DNA of 64,000 nt. It comes from Vicinamibacterales bacterium (GTDB lineage Bacteria; Acidobacteriota; Vicinamibacteria; Vicinamibacterales; UBA8438). Shown piece after piece: positions 36,448 to 45,259 of this stretch. The DNA is taken from NCBI GenBank assembly GCA_937766455.1, contig CALLXD010000016.1:1-64000 (forward strand). The letters run 5' to 3'. The position numbers were made by a program, and so were the translations under genes. The first letter of the stretch is position 1; each line of letters starts with the position of its first letter. The notes below the pieces were generated by a model. The model was not told where the DNA came from. It was given only the letters and a program-made list of their open reading frames with translations, and ran no database searches.

Positions 36448-37406
36448 CGACCGAGGATCTTGCCGCCAAGTCGGTGCGTATTGAGAAGAAGCTGCTCGAC
36501 GAAGTGAAGCAGCAGCGGAAATTGCTGACCGACATCTCCGACCGGCTTACGCGACTTGAGGCGGCGCAGGCGACGATGAGCGGGACGGTCAGTACGATCT
36601 TCAAGCGGGTCGTGCATCTGGAGCCGGATCTCCATGCGGTCATACGGACCCTGCGTCTCGACCACGCCGCGTTACCCTACCCCCAACGGCTCATGTCGCA
36701 GCGGTACCGGTTGCAGTCCCAGAACGAGGAGGACGGCATCACGCTGGCGCTTCTCGAGGAGGCGGGCGCGACGAACCGGCACTTCGTGGAGATCGGCTCA
36801 GGGTTAAGCGGGGGCAATTCGGCCTGCCTGGCCACCGAGTTGGGGTGGACGGGGCTCATGGTCGATGGCGACCCTGTGCGCATGACACAGGTACGGCGTC
36901 GGTTCCCCGGTGTCACCGCGACTGCGGCCTGGGTTACCCGGGAAAATATCAACGAACTCATCACGGATGCCGGTCTCTCCGGCGAGGTCGATTTCTTTAG
37001 TTTGGACCTCGATGGCAACGACTACTGGGTCTGGGAGGCGATGACCGCCTGTTCCCCGCGTGTGGTGGTGATCGAATACAACTCCGCGTTCGGTGGTGAT
37101 CGCGCCGTGACCATCCCATACGATCCGAAATTCAACCGGCGGAACTATCGTTTCTGTTACTACGGGGCCTCACTCGCAGCGCTGGCCAAGCTCAGCAAGA
37201 AAAAGGGCTACCGGTTGGTGACCTGCGAGCCGAATGGCGTCAATGCCTACTTCCTCCGTGACGATGTCGCGCCGTCGATTCCGGCTTGTACGCCGGAGGC
37301 CGCATTCCGGTTGCAGAAGCGCTACGATGTGTGGATGAAGACGAAGCAGGAAGACGTCTATTCCTACGTAGCCCACGCCAAGCTCCCGCTTGTCGACATC
37401 GCCTGA
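36444..37406 (+). CDS. FkbM-like methyltransferase with N-terminal coiled coil
   Basis: Residues 1-60 are coiled coil (VRIEKKLLDEVKQQRKLL and DRLTRLEAAQATM). The rest is a SAM-methyltransferase-like domain: HFVEIGSGLSGGNSACLA (motif I region), GWTGLMVDGDP (acidic motif II) and VDFFSLDLDGNDYWVW. A conserved tail has LSKKKGYRLVTCEPNG and NAYFLRDDV. In ABC-dependent O-antigen systems, coiled-coil methyltransferases such as WbdD cap the chain and measure its length; a similar role here is inferred from architecture and position only. Confidence 0.7.
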   Translation: MTTEDLAAKSVRIEKKLLDEVKQQRKLLTDISDRLTRLEAAQATMSGTVSTIFKRVVHLEPDLHAVIRTLRLDHAALPYPQRLMSQRYRLQSQNEEDGITLALLEEAGATNRHFVEIGSGLSGGNSACLATELGWTGLMVDGDPVRMTQVRRRFPGVTATAAWVTRENINELITDAGLSGEVDFFSLDLDGNDYWVWEAMTACSPRVVVIEYNSAFGGDRAVTIPYDPKFNRRNYRFCYYGASLAALAKLSKKKGYRLVTCEPNGVNAYFLRDDVAPSIPACTPEAAFRLQKRYDVWMKTKQEDVYSYVAHAKLPLVDIA

Positions 37407-37851
37407 ATCGACCGATGGAATTTCTCGCGATCACATTTACGTCATAGGACAAAACGGCTGTTTCAGAGGCCCTCCATCTGTTGATTGCGATCCCCGCATG
37501 TTGTACACTTCGTGCAACTTGGCCGTGGTCGGGCCCGCATTTTTGCTTCACTTTTCGCTTGTCCCACAGGCATTTCAACGAAGACGCGTGACGAGTCCCG
37601 GTGAGTAGTTACCGGCTCGGGGCAGGGCGCGCCGTGGACGCGAGCGAGCGGCTGATCTAGCGGGGGGCGCTTCAGTTCGCCATCAGACGGTTGCTGGGCG
37701 GCCACCGACGGCACGAACGCGCGTTGTGGGGCCGGCCCACAGGGTGACCGCAGACACGCGGGACGCAGTCCGACGGACGTTCTGTGGCCCATTGTGACTG
37801 AGAGGGCGGAGTTGCATCAAAAACCCTCTGCGACCGACGAGGACTCACCGT
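37407..37851 (+). promoter_or_regulatory. Intergenic region with promoter candidate
   Basis: This 445-base gap precedes the polysaccharide export genes and contains no convincing gene. TTGATT at 37481-37486 and TACACT at 37504-37509, 17 bases apart, are a plausible sigma-70-type promoter. An imperfect hairpin, GTTGTACAC-TTC-GTGCAAC at 37500-37518, overlaps the -10 box. A long leader of about 330 bases would follow before ATG 37852. Nothing else recognisable was seen. Confidence 0.35.
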
Positions 37852-38355
37852 ATGCGACTCACCGCGGAACACCTCGCGCCGGTCACCTTCGTCGTCTTCG
37901 ACTTCGACGGGGTCTTCACGGACAACCGGGTGCTGGTCGATCAGGACGGCAGAGAGGCGGTGTTCTGCTCACGCGCTGACGGCCTGGGTCTCCAGGCTCT
38001 GCGTCGTCTGGGGGTCGGGTCGCTCATACTGTCCACCGAGACGAATCCGGTTGTGTCGGCGAGGGCCGTGAAGCTCGGCATTGAATGCGTCCAGGGGTTG
38101 GGCGACACCAAGTGGTCCGCCCTGCGTCAGATTCTTGCGGACCGGACGATTCCCGCCGAACAGGTGGCCTACGTCGGCAATGACATCAACGATTTGGACT
38201 GTTTGAGCCACGTAGGGGTGTCCATCTGCGTGGCAGACGCCTATCCCGCCGCCCTGGCGGCGGCTCGCTACGTTACCGAGCGGAACGGCGGACTGGGCGC
38301 CGTTCGTGAGGTGTGCGACCTGATAGTGGAGGCGCGCGAGGGTGTGTCGACGTGA
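37852..38355 (+). CDS. KdsC-like HAD phosphatase
   Basis: This 167-residue HAD protein of the C0 type has the nucleophile motif FDFDGVFTDNRV, then a second motif LILSTETN, the lysine GDTKWSALRQ and VAYVGNDINDLDCL for Mg binding. This pattern is shared by Kdo 8-phosphate phosphatase and by the phosphatase domain of some NeuA proteins. With NeuB- and NeuA-like genes in the same locus it probably dephosphorylates a keto-acid sugar phosphate. Its last codons overlap the next start (GTGA). Confidence 0.85.
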   Translation: MRLTAEHLAPVTFVVFDFDGVFTDNRVLVDQDGREAVFCSRADGLGLQALRRLGVGSLILSTETNPVVSARAVKLGIECVQGLGDTKWSALRQILADRTIPAEQVAYVGNDINDLDCLSHVGVSICVADAYPAALAAARYVTERNGGLGAVREVCDLIVEAREGVST

Positions 38356-39857
38356 GCACGGCGCCGGGCCTCGCCGCGGCTGAGGTTGTGTCTGCCCAGA
38401 ACGCGCGGCCGCCCTTGGCGGGAGTGGAGACGCCGCCATCACGGACGCTGTTTCTCTCAATGCCGGCCGGTCACCACGTTGCCGACCTGGCCCGCGGGCC
38501 GTTTCTTCGAACGTTGGTCAACGCCCGCCCGCGACCTCGAATCGTGGTGCTGTCTCCCTTCGCGTCCGACCCGCACCTTGTGTCGGAACTCGAGCGACAC
38601 GACATACCGTGTGTCGCGGTGTCCGCGTCGCCGCCCGGCCTCGCGGCCCGGGTCATCGACTCGATCCTGAGCGAGCGCTTTCTGCTTGACTCTGGTTTGC
38701 AGGCGGTTCGAATCCAGCGCGACCGCGCGCGTTTGATGGAGACATGGCGCGGCCGACGGACGCTCATCGGGCTCAAGGCTGCTGTCTGTCGGCTACCCGT
38801 GTCTAGACGCGCCTGGTTTCAGTGCGCCCAGTGGATGACCGACGTGTCTGTCTACCGGACTCTCTTCGAGACGCATCGACCCGCGTTGCTCGTGACGGCC
38901 ACCGCCGGCTTTCTTCCGATCGAGATGCCGCTCATCTATGCCGCCAAACGTTTCGGCGTGCCGCAGATGGGGGTGGATCTCGGGTGGGACAACCTGTCCT
39001 CGAAGTATCACACCGTGCTCCCGGTCGACTATCTGGCCGTCTGGAACGACACGATGCGTGACGAGGCAGTCCGCTATCACGGTTTTCGAGCTGACCGCGT
39101 CGAAGTGACGGGCCCGGTGCCATTCGATGGGTATTTCGGCGACGAGCCGATACCTACGCGAGACGATCTGTGCCGGTCGGTCGGTGCCGACCCGGCTCGT
39201 CCGCTGGTGACCTTGGCGACGGCGCCAGCCCAGGTGTACCCGACGACCGACAAGGTCGTGGAGATCCTCGCGCGAGCGGTCGAGGACGGGGCGCTTGACG
39301 CCGGTGTCCAACTGCTCGTGCGCGTGCATCCGCGTGACCACGCGGACCTCTACAGTCGGTTCCACGACGGTCGACGGGTCTTCGTCGAGAAGCCGTTTCA
39401 GCAACTCGAGCGCACTCCCGGGGCGCCGGAATTGGACTCTTTTACACCCGGGAGCGAGGGGCGCCGACGTCTGGCCGCCACGCTCGCCCACAGCGACGTG
39501 ATCGTGAACTTCGCCTCTACGACGACCGTGGAGGCGTCGCTCTTCGATACCCCGGTGGTGAACATCGGCTTCGACGATACAGCCGACCTGCCGCTTCCGC
39601 TTTCCATTGCGCGGTACTACCAGTTCGAACACTATCGACCGGTGGTAGAGACGGGAGCCGCGCACATTGCGACCAGCCCCGTCGACCTCGTGCGCGCGGT
39701 GGCGTTGTATCTGAATGACCCACGCACACACGCCGGCGGGCGCCGTGCGTTGGCGCGGCAGTGTTGCGCGTTCACGGATGGTCGGGCCGGTGAGCGGCTC
39801 GGAGACTGGGTGCTTGACACGCTCCTGTCGGTGCTCCCGGCCGGAGCACCGTCGTGA
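38352..39857 (+). CDS. GT-B-like surface glycan transferase
   Basis: From GTG 38352 the protein has 501 residues. It is related to the GT-B proteins encoded at 42555 and 45256: GVDLGWDNLSSKYHTVLP, YLAVWNDTMRDEAVRYHG with RVEVTGPVPFDGYF, LLVRVHPRDHAD, and VNFASTTTVEASLFDTPVVN. These elements resemble CDP-glycerol glycerophosphotransferase-like and UDP-GlcNAc-epimerase-like folds. The N-terminal 35 residues are probably unstructured. It is co-translated with the permease gene (GTGA overlap). The sugar it transfers is unknown. Confidence 0.65.
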   Translation: MSTAPGLAAAEVVSAQNARPPLAGVETPPSRTLFLSMPAGHHVADLARGPFLRTLVNARPRPRIVVLSPFASDPHLVSELERHDIPCVAVSASPPGLAARVIDSILSERFLLDSGLQAVRIQRDRARLMETWRGRRTLIGLKAAVCRLPVSRRAWFQCAQWMTDVSVYRTLFETHRPALLVTATAGFLPIEMPLIYAAKRFGVPQMGVDLGWDNLSSKYHTVLPVDYLAVWNDTMRDEAVRYHGFRADRVEVTGPVPFDGYFGDEPIPTRDDLCRSVGADPARPLVTLATAPAQVYPTTDKVVEILARAVEDGALDAGVQLLVRVHPRDHADLYSRFHDGRRVFVEKPFQQLERTPGAPELDSFTPGSEGRRRLAATLAHSDVIVNFASTTTVEASLFDTPVVNIGFDDTADLPLPLSIARYYQFEHYRPVVETGAAHIATSPVDLVRAVALYLNDPRTHAGGRRALARQCCAFTDGRAGERLGDWVLDTLLSVLPAGAPS

Positions 39858-40660
39858 GGGGAGGCAGCTACTCGCATGCAGGTCGCGGGCAAAGTCTTCG
39901 TTTGCTCATCCAACAGGGCTACTTGCTGGTGTTGCGGGACTTTCGGTTTCGTTATCGGCAAGCCTACCTGGGATACGTCTGGGCCGTCGCTCGCCCGGTG
40001 GCGGGCGTGTTGCCGCTGATTCTGGTGGGTAATGCCTTCCGGCTGGGCGGCGATATGGCCGCGGCCGAGTACGCCCTTTTCGCCATGGGCGGGTTCCTGA
40101 TGTGGCAGTTGTTCTGGGACTCGGTGATTTCGCCTCAATGGCTCGCCCGCCGGCTCCGGCGAACCTTCAAAGAAGCGCCACTTCGACCGGAATCTGTGGT
40201 CGCGGCCGGAGCCGGACTGGTGCTGTTCAACGCTTCGTTCTACGCCGGGATCTTCGTGCTGGCCTCGGCGCTGACCCAGACCGCGCCGCCAACGACGGTG
40301 TGGCTGGCGCTGCTGGCTGTTCCCGCCATCATCCTCGGCGGGTTGGCTGTCGGTGCCTTCTTCGTACCGCTGACGTTCGTCTATCTTGATTTTCGGTTCG
40401 CGCTGCCGCTGTTGTCTCCGTTTTTGCTTTGGACTGCGCCGATTCTCTACGCCTCTCCGCCCACGGGGATTCTGGCCGTGGTGAACCGCTGGAACCCGCT
40501 GACGTATCTGATCGATATTCCGCGTCAGTGGCTCGTGCGCGGCACGACCGGCGACGAACTGGTATTCCTGTCCTGCGCGATGGCGTTCGTCACCCTGTTT
40601 TGGTTGGGACTGTTTTTCCTGCGGCGGGCGATGCCGATTGCGGTGGAGAGCCTGCCGTAA
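39854..40660 (+). CDS. ABC-2 polysaccharide export permease (Wzm-like)
   Basis: This 268-residue protein has six predicted membrane helices and a basic cytoplasmic start (LVLRDFRFRYRQAYLGYVW), the hallmark of Wzm/KpsM permeases, with LGYVWAVARPV as the entry to helix 1. The end shows the NRWNPLTYLIDIPRQWLVRG segment typical of the family. It overlaps the ATPase gene by TAATG, so both subunits are made together. It would move lipid-linked glycan across the inner membrane. Confidence 0.9.
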   Translation: MRGGSYSHAGRGQSLRLLIQQGYLLVLRDFRFRYRQAYLGYVWAVARPVAGVLPLILVGNAFRLGGDMAAAEYALFAMGGFLMWQLFWDSVISPQWLARRLRRTFKEAPLRPESVVAAGAGLVLFNASFYAGIFVLASALTQTAPPTTVWLALLAVPAIILGGLAVGAFFVPLTFVYLDFRFALPLLSPFLLWTAPILYASPPTGILAVVNRWNPLTYLIDIPRQWLVRGTTGDELVFLSCAMAFVTLFWLGLFFLRRAMPIAVESLP

Positions 40661-42558
40661 TGTCTACAGTCGACACCGGAACGACGTTGCTCGACTGCGA
40701 CGACGTGTCGAAGATCTACTGCGACGAATTCACGCAGCGTCGCAAGCATGCCCTGCGTGACATTCTGTTCGGGGCGCCGCGGCATGGCCGGCTCAGGTCC
40801 GATGAGCGATTCGCGTTGCGTTCCTTCTCCGTGACCGTCAAGGCGGGCGAGAACGTCGCCGTGCTCGGCCTCCCGGGGGCCGGGAAGACGACCCTCGCCA
40901 GACTGGTGACGCGGATGTCGCGACCCGACGGCGGGATGATTCGTGTGCGCGGTCGGGTCGGTCTGGTGTTCAGCGGGAGGTTGGGCATGAATCCATTCCT
41001 CTCCGTGGATGAGTACGTGCGGCTGGCCGCCGCGATTCACGGAGCGGAGCCGGATATGGCCGACGCCTGTTGCGACGAGGCGTTGCACATCACGGGGCTC
41101 TCGGATCGTCGAGACGCCACGCTCGTTAACCTACCGAAGGGCGACGTGCGGTACCTGTCGCTGGCGGTGTCCCTCACCGTGCCCCAGGACCTGCGGGTCT
41201 TTGACAGTCTGCCAAATCTGGGACGCGACCCGGTGGGGGCCCGGCTGGCGGCTCGAATCCGTGAACATTTCGCGCGCGGCTCGAACCTGATCCTGGCTAG
41301 GACCACAACCGGGCTCCCGACCACCGTCTCTCGCGCGATCATCCTGCACGACGGCGATACGATGTATCAGGGTCGGCGCGAGACCGTCGTGACAATTTAC
41401 GACCACTTCGTCGCACGGCTGGCGCGCATCAGGCGGGCCGAACAGGCGGGCCGGGTGGCGGACACTCCGCCCACTGGGCACCCCGACGGGACTGACGGCG
41501 GCGCGAGCGTTGGTCCGCCCGCGGTCGAGGTGCCGCCACCGGCAGCAGTCATCGCGCGGGCCGTGCGGCGCTTCGATCACTCCCCCATCGCCTCGCTGGC
41601 GGAAGAACAGGTGGCGCAGGACTGGGCCAGCGACCGGCCAATTGTTCTCGGCCCTTTCCTGGCCGACGTTGCGTTCGAGATGTTGTACTGGCGGCCGTGG
41701 GTAGCCTGGATGCGGGCTTCGTTCGGGCCGCGGCGGGCACCGGTTATTGCCGTCTCGCGTGGCCGGGTCGACGCCTGGTACTCCGGCCTCGCCTCGGAGT
41801 ACGTCGATGTGTGTGACCTGGTTCCGTTCGAGACCTACCAAGCCCGCAATCGCGAGCGGGTCCGAGATACCGGCGACAAGCAGAACGTGGTGTCAGGTTT
41901 CGAGCAGGACCTGCTCGATCATGTGACGCGGCGGCTGGGCACCGCGGACGTCGCTGTGGTGCATCCGTCTGTGCTGTTTCGGCTCTGCTCGAAGGTCTGG
42001 CGGGGCGCATTGTCCAGCCAATGGCTGTCCGAGCACGCGCGATATGAGCACTTAGACACGAGTTCGGATGCGACACTCGCCGCCGTCCATGTCGCGGAGC
42101 CCTATGTCGCCGCCAGTTTCTGGTTCAATAGTTGCTTCTCGGATAGTCCGTTGCACCGGCGCGTCGTGCGTGACGTGTTGGCCGAGCTTAGCCAGCGTGT
42201 CGATGTCATCGTGGTTGACCAGGGCGGGGTTCACGGTTTGTTCGACTCGATCCAAGCCGGCGACCGGGTCCGGGTAATGAAGTCCGCCGAGACGGACGAT
42301 CGAATCCGTGAACAGGCGAGGGTGGTCGCCGGCGCGCGCGCGTTCGTCGGTACGTTCGGGGGCCTTTCGCTGATGGCGCCGTTCTACAACGTCCCCACCT
42401 CTCTCCTGTTTGGGGCTGAGGTGGGGTTGTTCCCGCAACACGCGGCTGTCTCGCGTGGCATGGCTGGGGCCATGCCGGACCTGCCTTACGAACTGACGAA
42501 AACGGCCGATTTTGACTCGGGGCATCTGGGTGCCTGGGTCGACCGGACTCTGGGATGA
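40660..42558 (+). CDS. Wzt-like ABC ATPase fused to an unnamed C-terminal module
   Basis: The 632-residue protein has an ABC domain at about 10-245. Walker A is intact (GLPGAGKTT, 70-78) and GRVGLVFSGRLGMNPFLS corresponds to the Wzt Q-loop region. The other motifs are degenerate: the signature reads NLPKGD instead of YSSGM/LSGGQ, Walker B reads RVFDSLP (catalytic Glu replaced by Ser) and the switch region reads ILARTTTG without histidine. A Pro/Gly linker (265-305) leads to a module (325-620) with PIVLGPFLADVAFEMLYW, VIAVSRGRVDAWY, VVHPSVLFRL and VGTFGGLSLMAPFYNVP, also found in the proteins at 42555 and 47947. It occupies the place of the Wzt glycan-binding domain. Confidence 0.75.
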   Translation: MSTVDTGTTLLDCDDVSKIYCDEFTQRRKHALRDILFGAPRHGRLRSDERFALRSFSVTVKAGENVAVLGLPGAGKTTLARLVTRMSRPDGGMIRVRGRVGLVFSGRLGMNPFLSVDEYVRLAAAIHGAEPDMADACCDEALHITGLSDRRDATLVNLPKGDVRYLSLAVSLTVPQDLRVFDSLPNLGRDPVGARLAARIREHFARGSNLILARTTTGLPTTVSRAIILHDGDTMYQGRRETVVTIYDHFVARLARIRRAEQAGRVADTPPTGHPDGTDGGASVGPPAVEVPPPAAVIARAVRRFDHSPIASLAEEQVAQDWASDRPIVLGPFLADVAFEMLYWRPWVAWMRASFGPRRAPVIAVSRGRVDAWYSGLASEYVDVCDLVPFETYQARNRERVRDTGDKQNVVSGFEQDLLDHVTRRLGTADVAVVHPSVLFRLCSKVWRGALSSQWLSEHARYEHLDTSSDATLAAVHVAEPYVAASFWFNSCFSDSPLHRRVVRDVLAELSQRVDVIVVDQGGVHGLFDSIQAGDRVRVMKSAETDDRIREQARVVAGARAFVGTFGGLSLMAPFYNVPTSLLFGAEVGLFPQHAAVSRGMAGAMPDLPYELTKTADFDSGHLGAWVDRTLG

Positions 42559-45259
42559 AGATTCTCTTTTCGATGCGGCACCCGGGAGCGCTTCGGAACT
42601 TCGCATCCACCGTGCGGGAACTGGCCAAGCGCGGACACCATGTGCACCTCGCCTTTGTCATGCAGGACAAGCTTGGTGATGGGCGTCTGCTGTGGGACCT
42701 GACCGACGACTACGCGAACATCACGCATACGGAACTCGCCAAGAAGAAGACGCCGTACCGCTTCTGGCTCGGCTTGGCCCGGGGTGTCCGTTTCTGGAGT
42801 GACTATCTGCGGTATCTCGCGCCCGAGTATCGGGATGCGGACAAGCTGCGAGACCGGGCGCAGTTGCGTCTTCCGAGGTCTCTGGTCGGCGTCAGCAAAT
42901 TGCCGCTGGTCAATAGCGCGGTAGGCCGGCGGCTGCTCTGGACGCTGCTGCTGTGGATCGAGCGGGCGATCCCGACGGATCGGTGGGTGGACGCGCTCAT
43001 TGCGTCCCAGCAGCCGGATGTCGTGCTGGTGACGCCGCTTGTCGACCTGGGGTCCGACCAGGCCGACTATGTCAAGAGCGCCCGTGCCCTTGGGATTCGG
43101 ACCGGCCTGTGCGTCCATAGCTGGGACAACCTGACCAACAAGGGACTCATCCGGATCGCTCCTGACCGGGTGTTTGTGTGGAACGAGTCGCAAAAGGAGG
43201 AGGCCGTCGACATGCACGGTCTCCGGCCGGAGCAGGTCCTGGTCACCGGGTCGCCGGTGTATGACCAGTGGTTCGCTCGTGACGCAAGCACCACGCGTGA
43301 AGAGTTTTGCTCCAAGGTCGGCTTGCCGGCCGACCGTCCGTTCTTGGTGTATCTCTGCTCGTCCGGCTTCATTGCGCCGAATGAGGCGGCGTTCGTCGAG
43401 CGCTGGGTACGGGAGCTGGCGAAGGCCGACGACGAGCGGGTTCGGAATGTGTCCATCCTGGTGCGACCGCATCCCCAGAACCTGCAGCCGTGGCACAAGT
43501 ACGACTTTGCCGAATTCGATCATGTCTCGGTCTGGCCGGCGGGCGGCGACAACCCCGTGGACGTGGCGTCAAAGAACGATTTCTACGACTCGCTCTTTCA
43601 CAGCGCGATGGCAGTCGGCGTGAACACCAGCGCCCAGATCGAGGCTGGCATCGTCGGGCGTCCCGTGTTCACAATCCAGACCGAGGAGCATGTCGGGACG
43701 CAGGAAGGGACGTTGCACTTCAAGTATCTGCTCGAAGCCGGAGGCGGGCTGCTGCAGAACGCGCACGATTTTGACGAACACGTGGGGCAGATCTCCCACG
43801 CGTTCGACCAGCGGGAGGAGGCTGAGGCGAAGCTCCGGGGGTTCATCGAGGCGTTTGTTCGCCCCAAAGGGCTCGACGTGCCCGCGACACCGTTGATCGC
43901 GGACGGCATCGAGGCACTTGGAAATCTTCCGAGTCCGTCCGCCGCCGGCACCCCGGCCTGGTTGTTCCCACTGAGGTGGGGGCTGTACCCGGTGGCCATT
44001 GGCCTGAAGCTCGCCAGGGAATTTACCCGCACGTCGCGCAAGCGGCAACGCCAGCTACGACCCTTGACACTCGGTGGGATGGTGCTGAAACCCATTTTCT
44101 CCGCGCTTGATGTGTGTCTCCGATGGCGGCCCGCAAAGAGTTTCGTCAAGAAGTATGTCGTGCCGCGCGTCGTGCCGCGAATGAGTTCGGATGAGCCAAC
44201 CGAAGAGATGGTCGCCATTCCGCGCATCATCGACAAGTTGCACCACGGGGCACAGCCGCTCATCGTCGGGCCCTGGCTGAGCGAAGTTGGGTTCGAGATC
44301 TTGTACTGGTTGCCGTTCCTGCGTTGGGTGAAGACCTATCGGCATTTCGACCCGGAGCGGCTAATCATCGTTTCTCGCGGTGGCGTGGCTCCCTGGTACG
44401 AGGGTATTGGCGCCCGGTACATCGACGTCTTTGACTTCTTCACACCTGCGCAGCTCAAACAGCGAAATGACGAACGAATCGCGGAAGGGCAGATGAAGCA
44501 GCGGGCCCTGACGGAGTTTGACCGCGAAGTGGTCAAACTCGTCAAGCTGGCGGTCGAACGTCGGGATGCGGAACTGTTCCACCCGATGTACATGTATCGA
44601 CTGTTCTACCCGTACTGGAAGAGTCGGGCGTCGATCAACCTCATCGAGTCGTTCTCCAATTTCGAACGCTTGCCGCCGATTGACGCGTCCGATGTGACGT
44701 CCCATCTGCCCGACGACTATGTGGCGGTTCGCTTCTACTACAACAGTGCGTTCCCGCAGACCGAGGAGAACTGGGATTTTGTTCGCCGACTTCTGACCCG
44801 CGTGACCGCGATCACTGACGTCGTGCTGCTCAACCCGGGTTCATTGTCGACGATCACTGGGACCTGAAGCCTGACGTGACGCGACGGGTACATAGCATCG
44901 ACCACTTGTTGGAGCCCCGGAACAATCTGGCGGTGCAGACCAAGGTCATCAGTGGCGCGCGAGCCTACGTCGGCAACTATGGAGGACTGTCGTATGTTGC
45001 CCCGTTCTACGGCGTGCGGTCGCTCGCCTTTTATTCGAGTCCGGAGCATGTCGCGCCCCATCATCTCGACCTGATGTATCGCGCGGCCGCCAAGCTGCGG
45101 CGAGGATCGTTCGTCGCGCTCGACGTGCATTCCCTTGACCTCCTGAGCCTGGTCGTGGAGGGGCACGAGATAGACCCGTCACCGGAACTTCCCGGGGGGA
45201 ACGGAAGCGAAGCTGAGCGGTCGACCGGCGAACCAGCCCAGAGGGAGTCTGTCGGGTGA
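42555..45259 (+). CDS. GT-B-like transferase with C-terminal shared module, frameshifted
   Basis: The N-terminal part (1-480) begins KILFSMRHPGALRNFAST and has CVHSWDNLTNKGLIRIAP, VLVTGSPVYDQWFA, ILVRPHPQNLQPWH and GVNTSAQIEAGIVGRPVF, a GT-B pattern shared with the next gene. From about 566 it carries the shared module: PLIVGPWLSEVGFEILYW, LIIVSRGGVAPWY, LFHPMYMYRL and YVAVRFYYNSAFP. A one-base deletion near 44842 (GGTTCA where GGTTTCA is expected) breaks the frame; the rest is in the frame ending at 45259 with FIVDDHWDLKP and VGNYGGLSYVAPFYGV. The full length is about 901 residues. Each part is intact, so an indel error is plausible. Confidence 0.7.

Noticed and set aside
42486-43523. A 345-codon minus-strand frame
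   Set aside because: It is a shadow of the GT-B transferase on the plus strand and shows no family pattern.
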